Source: Strongylocentrotus purpuratus (taxonomy: Eukaryota > Echinodermata > Echinoidea > Camarodonta > Strongylocentrotidae). From it: a stretch of DNA of 64,000 nucleotides. The notes below the pieces were generated by a model. That model was given only the letters and a program-made list of their open reading frames with translations, was not told where the DNA came from and ran no database searches. The stretch lies in assembly GCF_000002235.5 (NCBI RefSeq), contig NW_022145606.1, forward strand, positions 51,047,833 to 51,111,832. The letters are read 5' to 3'. A program made the position numbers and the translations under genes. Below, piece by piece: positions 15,055 through 30,000 of this stretch; the first letter of the stretch is position 1; the number at the start of each line of letters is the position of its first letter.

Positions 15055-18000
15055 AGGTGTACTTCTACTATTATTACACTTTTACTGCTACTACTATGTA
15101 CTACAGTACTAATATCACTACTTCTAAAACTACAATTACTCCTATTACTCCTACTACTAATCAAAGCTAGACCTGGACTATCTATCTCCAGATGTCCTAT
15201 GGTTGGGCTGAACACGTAGACCCGGAACCTAAAGCAGAACTTGGATGACAATAACAATGACAATTCTACTACTATTTCTGCTTCTCCTACTACTCTTTCT
15301 AGCAATCAAAGGTAGACCTGGACTACATACCTCAAGTTGGCCCATAGTTTGGCCGAACATGTAGACCCAGAAGCTAAAGCAGGCTCTGATGGGCGTTCCA
15401 AGGATGACCGGTGATATCACCTTAGCACTGTAACCCTGCGATCCTTGTGAAGACTCAAGGTACAGATAGAAACCTGTGAAAGATAATTTGTACACCGTTT
15501 GGATATATCATAAACCCCAGTTAAAAAAGTTTTGAATCACAATTTTGATTAGTTATGTATTTCTTGTCGTGGGATAATAATCCCTTTGTATAGTATCATT
15601 ATATTTATTCCTCTTTAAAGGGATAGTTGAGATCTGTCTTCAGCCCGCAAATGCCTTCATAGTGCATGATTATTGCTCTTATTCTTATCTATGACATTTC
15701 TAGTGCCCTTTTAGAACCTAAAATTGCTATGAAGGTAATTTAAGACCCCAAAATGTGTGAAATTTAGCCAATACGATCGTACCAATTCAGCTTCACTTAA
15801 AAAAAAACAACGGTGACCGTTAATTAATTATTTAATTAAAAATAACAATACATGGGCCAGCTGGTTGTGCGTAATATAACCCACACGAAAATGCCAACAA
15901 AAAAGCCAACATCGGCATTGGCTGAAATATGACGTAAAAGGTGCTATTTCGTTTTTTCAACTTTTTTTTCTTCAAATTATCTAATATTTGTGGTGGTACA
16001 CAAGTAGAAATCGTTATATTTATGGATATTTCAGCCGACTTTGATCAAACAAAGATGATTTTGTTGTTTAAATGGTATGTTCTTTCAAATTTGACACTCA
16101 GTTTTTCATTATCTCCCAAACAATTATTTTGTGTAGCGCCCTCCGCAACAGAACTCAACTATCCCTTTAAGATGATACCATGTTTTTATGCCACTACGAA
16201 GTAGCCGGAGGCATTATGTTTTCGGGTTGTCCGTCTGTATATACGTGCGTCCCGTTCTCATGATCACGTTATCTCAAGAACCGACTGATGGATTCCTACC
16301 AAACTTTGGTCATGTAGGTAACTTGCAGAACCATGAATTGATTAGATTTTGGGGTCACGAGGTCAAAGGTCAAAGGTCACAGGGCTCATTATGTATGCAA
16401 AAATAGCTTGTGATCGCGTTTTCTCAAGAACCGATTGATGAATTCCTGCCAAGTCATGCATGTATCTTGCAGAGCCAATGAAGTGATTAGATTTTGGGGT
16501 CATGAAGTCATAGGTCAAAGGGCTCATTATGTATGCAAAAATAGCTTGTAATCACATTATCATTAGACCAGATGGACAGATTACCATGAAACTCAGGACA
16601 TGTATGTATCTTGCTGAGGCAATGAACTGATTAGATTTTGGGGTCATGAGGTCAAGTTCAAAGGTCATGGGGCTCATTACGTATGCAAAAATAGCTTGTG
16701 ATTGCATTGTCATTAGAACCGATGGATGGATTACCATCAAACTCAAGACATGTATGTATCTTGCATTTGGGGTCATGAGGTCAAAGATTAAAGGGTCATA
16801 CATGTATATGAGAAAGAGCTTGTAATCACAATATTCTGAGAACCTGTTAATGGATTTCAACCGAACTTGAAGTCGAAAAATTTCTTCCATTTTGGTTTCT
16901 AAAATTGCTCTATGACGGAGCATCACATTCGACTGCGCGCAGTCGAAGTTCCATCTAGTTTTAAATGATTTTGTGTAGCGCCCTCTGCAACAGAACTCAA
17001 CTATCCCTTTAAGATGATACCATGTTTTTGTAAAGGATTTTGTGTAGTGCCCTCTGCTACAGAACTCAACTATCCCTTTAAGATGATACCATGTTTTTTT
17101 TAAGGATTTTGCAGCCTGGAATGAGCAAAATGAGCTGATATTGTTGTGCTTTTACACAACAGCTCTACACACTTCAAAGAGAGAATTCAGTATTTTAAAG
17201 CCCCACTGTCCTACTTGTAGCTACTTGCGGCCCTCTATATAGAAAAAAAATGCCTAAAAGGTGCCCGTTGGTCCCCCATGATTCTCTTATTCTTATGTTA
17301 ACTGAGAGCTAATTTGATGAGATAACGACCTGCCAGTGATCTTGAAGGGAGGTCTATTCCCTCCTGGCCAAACTAGTGCAGAGGGGCTTTAATAAATGGG
17401 TTAATGTCTTACCATTGCCAGTAGTATGATCTTTGTACGGTCCGGTGCCTCCGGTAGGCGCCTGTCCTCTGTATCTCATCCAGTCCAATCTATCATCATC
17501 CATATCAAACCATCCGCATCGATTGACTTCAAAATCACAGCTTGCAGACTCCTGTAGAGATGGCTCAGCGGACGCAGGATACACTGGAATAAGAGGGTCA
17601 GAAAACCGATTATTTCCTTATCGTGTAGAAACACATCGGATTAATGGAAGCCGGGTAATAGTATACTGCTTAATGAAAACATTACATTAAGTGCTTGTAT
17701 ATAAATGTTGCTATAATTATCATTATCATCATCATCATCAATATCATCATAATCATCATTCTTATTGTAAATGCTCTCCCTCTTATCCTGTCTGTAGCAA
17801 GCTCCAAATCAATTCTCATACTCTCTTCATTAATACAAGCTATATCCACCTCTTCCTGTATCTCCATTTCCTTCTGCTCTCTCTCTCTCTTCATCTTTCC
17901 TCTTTACCTGTCCATACAATCCCAGAAATCAACCTTCTTTTTAACTAGATTTAATTAGCAAAAGTGGAATAACATTCAAAGTATATCATTACCTGAGCAA

Positions 18001-21000
18001 GCTTCCGACTCCACGTCCAAATCGTCTAAAGCTATATCCCCATAATTAAAATATCCAAGAACAGCTTCAATTTTGATCTGTGGTAAAAGATTTGTAATTC
18101 AACATCTTTTGTTAAACAGGTCTTTATATACTACTAGCTAGACATTGTTCTAGTTCTAGCGTACAAACTACGTTACGTTGACAGCAGACACATTACAAAT
18201 ACTAATTATTTTTTTAATTTGAGAAATAAACTTATCAGAATATAAAATATTTCTTTTTTTTTCCAATAAAATCAGTTGATTATAGTTCAATTTAAGAATT
18301 TAAAGATACATACCACATATGTTTGTCCCAATTGAGGGGTTGGGGTGGTCTGGGAAACGAAAGAAAAGTTAAACACAATCAGAGCTTGTCAATAAATGTA
18401 TGCTAAAATCAAGTTAATGTATGCTAATGTATGCTAATGCATGCTGAATATATGCTAATATCAAGTAAGTTCAGTGAAACCTGTCTATAAAGACCATCCG
18501 AGGGAGACAAGAAAAGTGGTCTTTATAGGCAGGTGGTCTTTATGTACAGGTGCCTATAGTACATGTTTCAAGGGAAACAAAAAATGTTGTCTTTGTAGAC
18601 GGGTGGTCACTAAATCAGATTTGACTGTATATTCAAATGATTCATTATTATCATTAAGTTATTATTATTACTATTATTATCAATATTATGAATTACTGAC
18701 CATGCCCGGATTGAAGATTCCAAACTTGCCCTGAAGCCATGTATCCTGGTCAGGGTTCTGCTGACCGTTGAGTCGCCATTGGTAGGTTTCGTCCAGCGTG
18801 GTCTCATCGACGAGGAAGAGGTTAAGTTCACCGATCGTGGATCCATACATGTGATACCAAAATGTGAAACATGCGACGGAGAGGTCCTCTAGTCTGAGGG
18901 ACGGAGAGATGAGCCAGGATGTGTAACCTGGGGCAAGTGTGTTGCTCTCCAAGTATATATAGTAACCTGAGAAAGATAAAAGCACATTGAGTTTCATACT
19001 ATGAGATGAGCCAGGATGTGTAACCTGGGGCAAGCGTGTTGCTCTCCAAGTATATATAGTAACCTGAGAAAGATAAAAAAGCACATTGAGTTTCATACTA
19101 TGAGATGAGCCAGGATGTGTAACCTGGGGCAAGCGTGTTACTCTCCAAGTATATATAGTAACTTGAGAAAGATAAAAGCACATTGAGTTTCATACTATGA
19201 GATGAGCCAGGATGTGTAACCTGGGACAAGCGTGTTGCTCTCCAAGTATATATAGTAACCTGAGAAAGATAAAAAAGCACATTGAGTTTCATACTATGAG
19301 ATGAGCCAGGATGTGTAACCTGGGGCAAGTGTGTTGCTCTCCAAGTATATATAGTATCCTGAGGAAGATAAAAAAGCACATTGAGTTTCATACTATGAGA
19401 TGAGCCAGGATGTGTAACCTGGGGCAAGTGTGTTGCTCTCCAAGTATATATAGTATCCTGAGGAAGATAAAAAAAGCACATTGAGTTTCATACTATGAGA
19501 TGAGCCAGGATGTGTAACCTGGGGCAAGCGTGTTGCTCTCCAAGTATATATAGTATCCTGAGGAAGATAAAAAAGCACATTGAGTTTCATACTATGAGAT
19601 GAGCCAGGATGTGTAACCTGGGGCAAGTGTGTTGCTCTCCAAGTATATATAGTATCCTGAGGAAGATAAAAAGCACATTGAGTTTCATACTATGAGATGA
19701 GCCAGGATGTGTAACCTGGGGCAAGTGTGTTGCTCTCCAAGTATATATAGTATCCTGAGGAAGATGGAAGATAAAAAGCACATTGAGTTTCATACTATGA
19801 GATGAGCCAGGATGTGTAACCTGGGGCAAGTGTGTTGCTCTCCAAGTATATATAGTATCCTGAGGAAGATAAAAAAGCACATTGAGTTTCATACTATGAG
19901 ATGAGTCAGGATGTGTAACCTGGAGCAAGTGTGTTGCTCTCCAAGTATATATAGTATCCTGAGGAAGATAAAAAGCACATTGAGTTTCATACTATGAGAT
20001 GAGCCAGGATGTGTAACCTGGGGCAAGCGTGTTGCTCTCCAAGTATATATAGTAACCTGAGAAAGATAAAAGCACATTGAGTTTCATACTGATAAATACA
20101 CGACTAAAGACCACCGCACACCACACAATTGTTTGTGATCCAATTGTTGAAGAAATGGTGATTGTATTCAGTAGGAAAGCTAAGGGAAAAAAAGGAAACG
20201 TTATCTTCTTGATTTAGCTTTTAATTAATGATAAAGACCCTAACAACTGGAATTTTAGTGCATTGAACTCATCTAGTCAGTATAAAAACTAAATCAGTTT
20301 CAAATCGTTGACAATTTTACTATTAGTCTGAACTCTGAAGTTATTGTCCAAAGTCATTAGGTCATGTTCCTATCTTGAGACCTATTAACTAGACCACAAC
20401 ACCTCTATCTCTAGTGCTAGAGGTGTAGAGGTGTTGTGGTCTAGTCCTCTACCTAACTAGTGCTGTGCCGATGGTATGATCTATGTTAGGTCCTGTTCCT
20501 GTCTTGAGACCTATTAACTAGACCACAACACCTCTACATCTCTATTACTAGAGGTGTAGAGGTGTTGTGGTCTAGTACTCTACCCACCTAGTGCTGTGCC
20601 GATGGTGTGATCTACATAAGGTCTTGTTCCTGTCTGGAGACCTAGCTATCAACTAGCCCATAACAACTCTACACCTCTTGCTCTACCTACCTAATGCTGT
20701 TCCGATGGTATAATCTACATCAGGTCCTGTTTCTGTCTTGAGATCTATCCACTAGACCACAACACCTTTACACCTCCAGCACAACACCTCTACATCTCTA
20801 TTTCTAGAGGTGTAGAGGTGTTGTGGTCTAGTACTCTACCCACCTAGTGCTGTGCCGATGGTATGATCTATGTTAGGTCCTGTTTCTGTGGTTTCGGAGG
20901 TTCCTGTGAGTCTGATCCAGTCAGCTGCGTCTCCGTACTCAGCATTCTCCCAAAGACACAGATTGCTCTCAAAGTTACAGGACACTAGATGCAGTCAGAA

Positions 21001-24000
21001 GAAAAACAGAAATTATTTGTTAAGTGATTCAGCTATCCCTTTCATTCTGAAGCACCGTTATCAAGATCTTAACATGGTAAGGCATTGATGGGGAACCTTG
21101 ATAGCTTCAGGGTTTCATATATATATATTCAAATACTACTCATGAAGGGGGAATCAATTGTAATACACAAATCTCCAGCTAGGCAATATGAGGTACACAA
21201 CCCCATTTCACAAACCTCTCATCAGTGACAAATTACAGTTTTTGTTATAAGCTAGTGAAACCTTGCTTCCGATTGGTTATCGGCAGATCTCACATTAATT
21301 TGTATCAATTGTAATTGAAAAAGGCTTTGTGAAACGAGTCCCAGAACACTACAGTTGAAAAGAAACACCAGTGAAAGATGATCTGTTTGGAGCAAGAAGG
21401 TTGTTAACTGATATACAAGAACCCACTATTATTATTGTTATTATATTTTTGATGACATGCGTATACTAATTGTTATGTAACACCTTACAGGTATATCCAA
21501 TTTTGACGAAAATGGTATCAAAATGTGTGTAAAACTTGAGGGAAAAAAGTCATGAAACGACAATTCAAAATTCCAAGTGGTTGCGGCGCAATCTCCGAAA
21601 ATGTCGAGGGGGGCCTCCCAGGCCCCAACCCCAGTACAGTATTGGTTAAAGGATGTGTTGGAGGGAAGAGTGGAAGGAACAAGAGCAAGAGGGAGACCCA
21701 GAATCAACTTGAAAGAGAATGTCAAGAACTTAAGTGGACTAAAACTTCAAGAGTGCACTGGAATGGCAGGAGATAGAGTGAAATGGAGAGATGTTGTAAT
21801 CAACCTCCGAACCGGGAGAAGATACTTAGATAGATGACTATGAATAACATTTGAAGAGTTTAATTCCAAAAGGAGCTAAATCCGTTTTTGTAACTTCAGA
21901 AAAAATAGAATTTGTTTACCCGATTTTGTACAGGCGTCTATGGAAAAGTCATATTAGAAGGTGCGTTTTTTTTCATTATTGTTCGCAAAATTTAGGTAAA
22001 TTCTTTTGTTAAAAGACGGGCTCTGAAATAAACAATTTTCTGATATCAATAACTCAATTTTCATCAAAAGTGGATTTAGCTCCTTCTAGAATTAACTCTT
22101 CATTTGCTAATACTCACAGTCATGTCCACAAGGACCACTCCTGTAGTCTACATCATCAATCCCAATGTCCCCCGTGTCTGTTCTATCCCCGACCGATGCT
22201 TCAAAGACAAGGCGATGTCTTTGGGACGTTGTGACCTCTGCTTGCGCTGCGAACCATTTGTCACCACGGTTACCTGAGATGCTTGATACTTCATTTTGTA
22301 CACCATCAACATCCGACTGTGTTTAAAGATCAATATAAATTGTTAAACTATAGTAGTATGTTTGTTTAAATGACTACAGTGGATGTATACCATGCACATG
22401 GGAGGGGTACGTGGGGAGGGGGGAGAAAAGAAGTAGATGAAGATTTGCAGGGGGTGATTTGCTACTATTCACACCGGTGCATTGCACCCCTACTCCCCCT
22501 TCAATGAGCTATATGTGAGTAGAATCAAGGGATGATGTATGCAGGTTCGATGCTCCCTCATTTTGCATACAATGCTAATGATATATTTGGGGAACACCCA
22601 CTCCCATTAAACTAATTATGTTGAAAAGATCAATGTTCCTGTTCTGGATCAAGAAGATCAAACTTACCACAACTCACCCCCCCCCCCCCCGCCCCCTCCT
22701 AATCCCCCTTGTTCTTCATGACTTCTCCGCTTGTGTTATTCTCATGTTATATAATGAAACATGTATTATTATTCCAACTTTGATATGGTTGTTTTCCATT
22801 TGTATATTTTTAGTGAAAGTTTGAATAAAGTATCTACAGGGATGCCAGTTAGAATTGATCAGAGGGCCTGAAAATCACCTAGAATGAGCTGATTTGTACA
22901 CAAAAAAGCCATAACTATGGGCTGAAAATAAATCACCAAGGCCTGAAAATTGGCATCCCTGTATCTAAATATAATTAAAGAAATAACAATTTTAAAAAAC
23001 TTACCAGAATTCTTAATGTATCTACTCCAGCTCCATACATGTGGTAGTAAAATTTCCAGCAGACGATACCACTTGGATCTTCAGAAAGTATTTTGGTATA
23101 CAACTGGGCTTTATCTCCTGGCGACTGCTCAGATGAATCTATGTACATGTACTTGCCTGTGAGGGGAAAACAAGAATAAATAATCTTAAAGCCCCACTGC
23201 ACTACTTATAGCTACTTGCGCCCTCTATATAGCAAAAAATGCCTAATCAGTGCCTAATCAGTGTTTGTCCCCCATGATCCTCTTTTTCTTATATTAATTG
23301 AGAGCTTATTTGATGAGATAACCACCTGTCAGTGATCCTTGCAGGGAGGTCTAATCTCCCCGGCCAAACTAGTGCAGACAGCCTTTAAATTAAATCTGTT
23401 TAATTTGTCATATACAGTGAAACCTGTCTATAGAACGCCACCCAAGGGAGAGAAGATATTAAAAGTAGTCTTTACAGACAGGTGGTCTTTATGTTTGGGT
23501 TCCTTTAGTTCATGTTTCAATGAGAAACCTTTTTCAAGGGAAACAAAAAAAAAGTGCTCTTTGTAGACAGGTGGTCGCTAAACTAGGTTTGGCTGTAACA
23601 CAGTTTTTTTTTCATTTTCGTATCTTACCCCTGATCCTTTGTTTAAAATGCATATTCTTTTAAATGACTTTTTATTTTCTTACAAGTATATGATTTTAAG
23701 CATGAGCATATGATTTTAAGTGGATTCGGTGAGTTACAAATCTCATATAGTATTATTATTATTATTAAAACAGCACAAAGCTGTTTGGTAACAAATATAT
23801 TTTTTCCACTCAAACATTAACAAAACAGTGATAAATAAATAGAGCTATATTTCGAGAATAAACATTGATAAAACGCATTGATAAAAAGAACAGCAAAATT
23901 GGTACGTTTACAAGTACATTTATTTAAAAAAGGTTGAAATTCAAAATAAATAAAAGAACATAAAACCGGATATTAGTGGGGGATTGAGTACCTAGAACCC

Positions 24001-27000
24001 TTGGAAAAAGATTTTGGTCTATTTTCTGGTTACTCACCGTATGTAGTCCCATATGTGTGATCTGATGTTGGTCCTGTCCCTGCAGACAGAGTACTTCCTG
24101 ATCCTTGTAGCCAATCAAAATCATCCCTTGATGCTTCTTGTGCATAACTACATATGTCATCGTGTTGAAAGTCACATGAATGCGTCCCTAATTACAAAAT
24201 ATAATACACGAAAACTCGTTGTATAAAATTGAAACCCCCATTTGACTTTCACTTCTCCTACTAAGCCTAAAGTAAACACTAGCTCTAGAAAACGTAATCC
24301 CCCTGCCGAGACCTTGGCGAGGTGATAGAGAGAGAGATAAGCATGATAGAGGGAGAGAGAAAGGGAGAAAGAGTGCTAATTTTCACAATTAAAATTGTTG
24401 TTATATCGCCAATTCTGGGTCATTTTGCTTTGTTTGAACTTTCATTATGGTCTTCATCTATTAATTATAAGTGACTTTTGGACATGAACATATCTTAAAA
24501 CAAGTAATATATATATTTCCTACTTCTCATTTCCTTTCAGACAGAGCCCCTTGTAAGAGTTTGTTTACACTATTACGTAAGATGATGAAGAGTACAGCTG
24601 CCATCTCTCACGCAGAGCTGCACTGCAGCTCTGTCAAAGTTTTAACGAGAGAAAAGAAATTGGGGTAGGGATACCCTACCTGATTTACATGGGTTCCTGT
24701 GTTAGAGTGGTGGGGTATAGTTTTAACGAGAGCTTTTCGAAACATATGTTATCATGTTGAAAGTCACATGTATGCGCCCCTGATTACAAAATATAATTGT
24801 ACATACCATAGTGACTAGTAAAGTAATGTTTGATATAGTAAAGATCACTTTAAAGTAAACATTATAGGGAATAGTATAAAGTATTTCCAAAAAGATAATA
24901 TAGTAAACAAAGCAAGCACTTTAATCAGTTACTTCCAATGAGAAGGGCTCTACATAAAACAACAGTTTTATTATACAGTAGCTAGGCTTGTGGTTGCACC
25001 ATGTGAGAGGGGGGGGGGGAGGATTGGGGAGACCTGGAAGGACTCTGTAATTTTTCTTTCTTGAGTGTGTGTAGTCCTGAAAATGACTGTTGGTAGTCTT
25101 GAAAAAGACTATTGCCTATCTTTCTTGGCAATTACTTTGCAATGATGCTGTCAGAGTCAGATAATCTGGGCATATTACATCAAGTACCTATAACTATATT
25201 AGTTCAGTTCTATTGATGATAACTTTGCCATCAATGGCAACTACCATGGTAACAGGGCTCAACAGCCAATCGAAACAAGGTTTCGATGGTAGTGACCATT
25301 GATGTCAAAGGAACCATCAATGGTAATTTCTGTGCAACGGGGCTCTAATTATGGGACAACAAATGTATTTGAACGAAAGTTAATCTAATTAAAAAGTGAC
25401 GTCATACCGGTGCATTCTCCTTCCATCATATCAACATCGTCGATGGCCATGTCTCCTGTAAATGAAGTTCCTTGGACCGCTTCATAAACAACCTGAAATA
25501 TAATAACAATAATATACTGAAAAAACTAATGATAATAACAATATTCTGCTTTTATATAGCGCTTATACAGCTACGATGTCTCTAAGCACTGAACAGATCT
25601 ATTTTCCTGGTCATTGGATTCAATACTTGCCCGCACACACTCTGTGCACAATCTCCACTCCCTGGGGAGTGTTCCAGCTAGGCGTTACTTGTCTCTACAG
25701 TAATATCAATGATTGCCTTTTCAGTTAGAGGACAGTTTCAAAGATACATTGTATGTACACAAGATTATTTGAGTCACAGACGGAAGGCCAAAGGTGTGGA
25801 TGGAGCTTGTCTATTATGATAGGCTCCACCAACAGAATACTTCTCCATCTCTCTATTTTCTATCCCCTTCAAACGTGACAGTCTCTTTCGGGACTACCCA
25901 CATGGTGACACAGTAAATCTAATAAATACAAGATAGTTTAGCAAAATATTGTGGCACTTAAAAAACTTTATAGAACACGGGCGGGATCACCTTGATCATA
26001 GACTTAATATTACCCCAAATCGTCAATCAGATGTCAAATTACAACTTTTTCTTCACCGTTGGGCGTTTTGCGTTCCAGATGTATCTTTTTGTTCCATTAC
26101 ATTTTGATCAACTACCTGAACTCATGTAAAAAGCTCTTACCCTAAACTCATAAATGTCAACCACATCAACATATCCTTCGATCCACTGATTGCCGCTAGA
26201 CCCGGTCCTGGTCCAGACAGGGAGGTCTAGAGCAGTCTCGTTCCTCTGTAGGTATACATTCAGGGTCGCGATGGTCTGACCAAACATATGGAACCAGAAA
26301 CCAACGCAGTATTTGCCTGGAGGAGCGAAGGGGCTTAGGAGCCGGGCTTTGTCTCCGGTGAGTTCCGATGATGTTTCCAAGTACATATAAAAGCCTTCGG
26401 CTGGATATGGGAAAAATAATAACAATTTAAGTATGTGTTTAATTACCCCAGCAATTACCAGATACCCATTTCAACCGGGATGGAGAGTGGCAAATGTGGA
26501 TTAATGTCTAGCCAGAGGACATTGGTGCCGGGCTGGGATACAGACCCTCAATTAACCCTTGGATGGAGAGCATGCAGAGACGCCAAGTTCAAAGATCTGC
26601 AATGTGTGACATTTTCATTATTCGGCGCGCGAGCGCATGTGCGAGGGTTTAGCACATGTATAAGGTATAGCGTTTTTTTTTAAATCTAGCGCGCGTTGTG
26701 CGTGAGAGCGTTTTCAGACCCTCGAAATGCGTGATGTCACGCCTAATGCGTGACACTTGGTAGCTCTGTGAGAGTCGAGTGTATGAACCACTATACCACG
26801 ACACCTCCAATAAAAAGGAAACTGTAGAATATCTCATGATACCCTCTCAAGTGGTTTAGCTTGCACATTTTAAAACAATTACTAATCATGCTGGAGTGAA
26901 ATTATGTCAACCTCTCGGTCTATTTAGCTTTAGATCACAATGAAACATAACATCCCATTATAGGGCTTCACGTCCAGTTGTAGTTCAAATAAACCAGAAA

Positions 27001-30000
27001 ATTTATATCATGGTACGTGTAACATCATGATCTCACGATTACCCCATTGCCTACAGGAATCGCATGGTTCCTGTATAAAGGCTTTAGGAATTACAGAATT
27101 CAGTTGTGAAAAGGTTATTTTAAAGAAGCAACAAAAACAGGAAAATATAACAGTTCAGGATTGAAGAATCCTGCATCAATTGATTAACCAGTGAGTTTTA
27201 ACTTTCTGAAATAGTGAAAACCCTATTAAAGCAATGAAAAATTTGAAATTCTAATTTCTTTATTATGGTTCTATGATTCAGGCCGGCCGGGCTCTCTTTT
27301 GATTGATGATGATAAAGAGGATGCAACAGCAAGATGACTTACACGTTCCTGTAGTGTGATCAAACGAAGGACCTGTTAGTTGAGATGATGTACTTCCAGT
27401 ATAGCGTCTCCACTCTTTCTCAGCATCAGTAGCCTGTGTATAACCACATAGACCATCCTCAAATGTACATGCCCATGGGCTAGGCTCTGTGAACAAAGAT
27501 AGAAACAAATATATGATTTGGTTTTATTTATCAAGGGCAGCCTATGGAGGACCTGCTCATCAGGAAGAACCTACTCTGAGAGGTTACCAAAGCAACGGAA
27601 GAGGGATTGGTCAACCACGGCTTCGGTTCAAGGGCATGGTCAAGCGGAACCTTAAGCAGAGGCAAGTCAAAATCAAGACTTGGACAATTGCTTTAGGCCA
27701 GGGAGCTTTAAAGCTGTGACGTCATAAAAATCTATTTTTTTAGAATTTCTCAATTTTTTCTTCATTTTCCGAAAGAGCATCAAAAATAACTTCCGAATGT
27801 CGAAAACCAATTGAATATGTTAAGTATTGTCTAAGATATGACCATCTTTTCGACATTCGGACATTATTTTTGATGCTCTTTCAGAAAATGAAGAAAAAAT
27901 TGAGAAATTCTAAGAATAGATTTTTTATGACGTCACACTTCACTTACACTCTATTGAGGACAGGTGTTAGGTGAAAGTGAAGGTGGTCATTGTCGCTTCG
28001 CCACAGACAGCTACTACTAGCCTGATTGGAATTAACTCTTTACATGACAGCCATATTCTGTGCCACATTGTATTCATCATTGGATGATATACCAAAGGCT
28101 TTAATATTACTCAATTGTTTCCAGTGTATGATTAATCTATACCAGTGTAAAAAGGGTTGTCATGAAGCTACGGTAATCAAACCATAAACAGATAATTTCG
28201 CAGTCATTGTGTTGCACGAAGCAATCCTTCCCTCAATTTGGCAGGGTTAACACATGAGGGAGATAGAGAGAGTGTGTGCGGGGCGGGGTGTGTGGGTGTG
28301 TGTGTGCGTGTGAGTGTGGGTGTGGGGAAGAGTGGTTTTTTTTGGGGGGGGAAGAGAGTGTGTGAAGGGAGAGTGTGTGGGGGGAGGGGAGTCGGTGTGT
28401 GTGGAGGCGGCAGCGGCGGTATATGTATAAGGGGAGAGAGAGTGTGGGTGGGGAGTGTGTGTCGAAGAGAGTGTTTTGGGGGACAGTGTGTGTGTGGCGG
28501 AGTGTGTGTGGGGAAGAGTGAGTGGGTGTGGGGGGAGAGTGAGTGTGTGTGGGGGAGAGTGAGTGTGGGGAGGGGGGAGTGTGTGTAGAAGGTGGTGGTA
28601 GGGTGTATAAGGAGAGAGAGAGTAGGTGTGGGGGAGTATGAATAGGGGAGAGTGTGTGTGGAAGAGAGTCACGTTATTTGGGGGACAGTGTGTATGTGAG
28701 GAATTGTGTGTATGGGGAGTGTGTGTGGGGGAAGAGAGTGTGTAGGGGGTAGTGTGTGCATGTGGGAGGAAAGAGTGTATGTGTGGTGGAGTAGGTGGTT
28801 ATTTGTATTATGTTACTGATTTCCATTTTTTCTGTGCTGTCATCAATAACTAAGAAAATGAAAGTCTATACAATTACTGTACAGAGCAAATTGGAGAGGA
28901 CCATGCAAGATACCTCACAGTGTTGCCAATGTGCGTCTCAAATTCATAATTGTTTTATTTGTATAGGTTAACCCACTGACTGCTTCATTCATTCATTCCC
29001 ATTGGCTTAATATACTAGCCACCCGGTTCCAGCAGGCAATGGGTGAAGCTTATTGTATCTCTCACCTTGACAAAGTGATGTGGTAATACTGGTATCATCT
29101 ATGGCAGTATCAGCCGAGCCCCCAGATTCTCCACTGACTAGGAACAAGATCTGGAATTCTGTCTCTGACTGAATGTCAAACTGACCCATGAACCAGCGGT
29201 CAATCGTTCCCTCGGTCAATGAAAACATGACCACAGGCTCATAGATGCCTGGTGGGTTAAACTGCCGCAATGAAACTGTGAGGGACACCACTGGAATAAA
29301 AGAAATTAAAGAAGACTCAGTATAACATCTTTTTGTTTCTGTATCCATACTGATGTGTCCCTCAGATTGGTATTCAAAGAACAGAAGAACTCTGAAAGGT
29401 TGTATTTGTTGTTGGTACTAGTCTAATGCCGTTCATTCATTATTGAATATACACGCCATATCTACAGTTTTATAAGAAAAATCAGTTATCCGTAAAGAAA
29501 ACTGAATATAAAAATGTTGTAATGATATAACCAGTATCACAATATATTAGGAGTCTCTAGATGGTTTACAACTTTGTAACCTCTGAAAGGTTTGTTCAGA
29601 TATCATGAAGGTATCATTCAATATTTTTAGAACAAAGATATTTGTTCCCCCTCATCCCTTGTTCCTCTCCCTTTCCCATTCTTATCTTATTTCCTTCCAT
29701 AATTTGCACCATTATGATAACCTAATATACATAATATGATAAAATTATATCGATTTGTAATCCCCCGAAATAGGCCATATCAGTATCTTCCTAAATACCC
29801 TGTGATTGGTATTACTGTGGCATTGCCTGGTACATATTTCATACACCTAGATTTTCATGGACAGAAAAGATAAAAAATGAAGAAGTGTTTAGAAAATCAA
29901 GAGTAAAACGATTACTCATTAAGACAATAAGAAAAAGGCAAATGCAATTTGTTGGTCGAATTTAAATGGGTACAAAGCAGCCATCTGCCTCATGGACCCC

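Noticed and set aside
18686..20077. Chain of 60-165-codon frames with a repeated [16 protein letters not shown] peptide
   Set aside because: Out-of-frame reading of the exon-start array. The true MAM frame is the other one, which stops after each copied piece.
28238..28672. Gly/Val-rich and Thr/His/Pro-rich frames
   Set aside because: Low-complexity GT/GGGGA tract, no evidence of coding.
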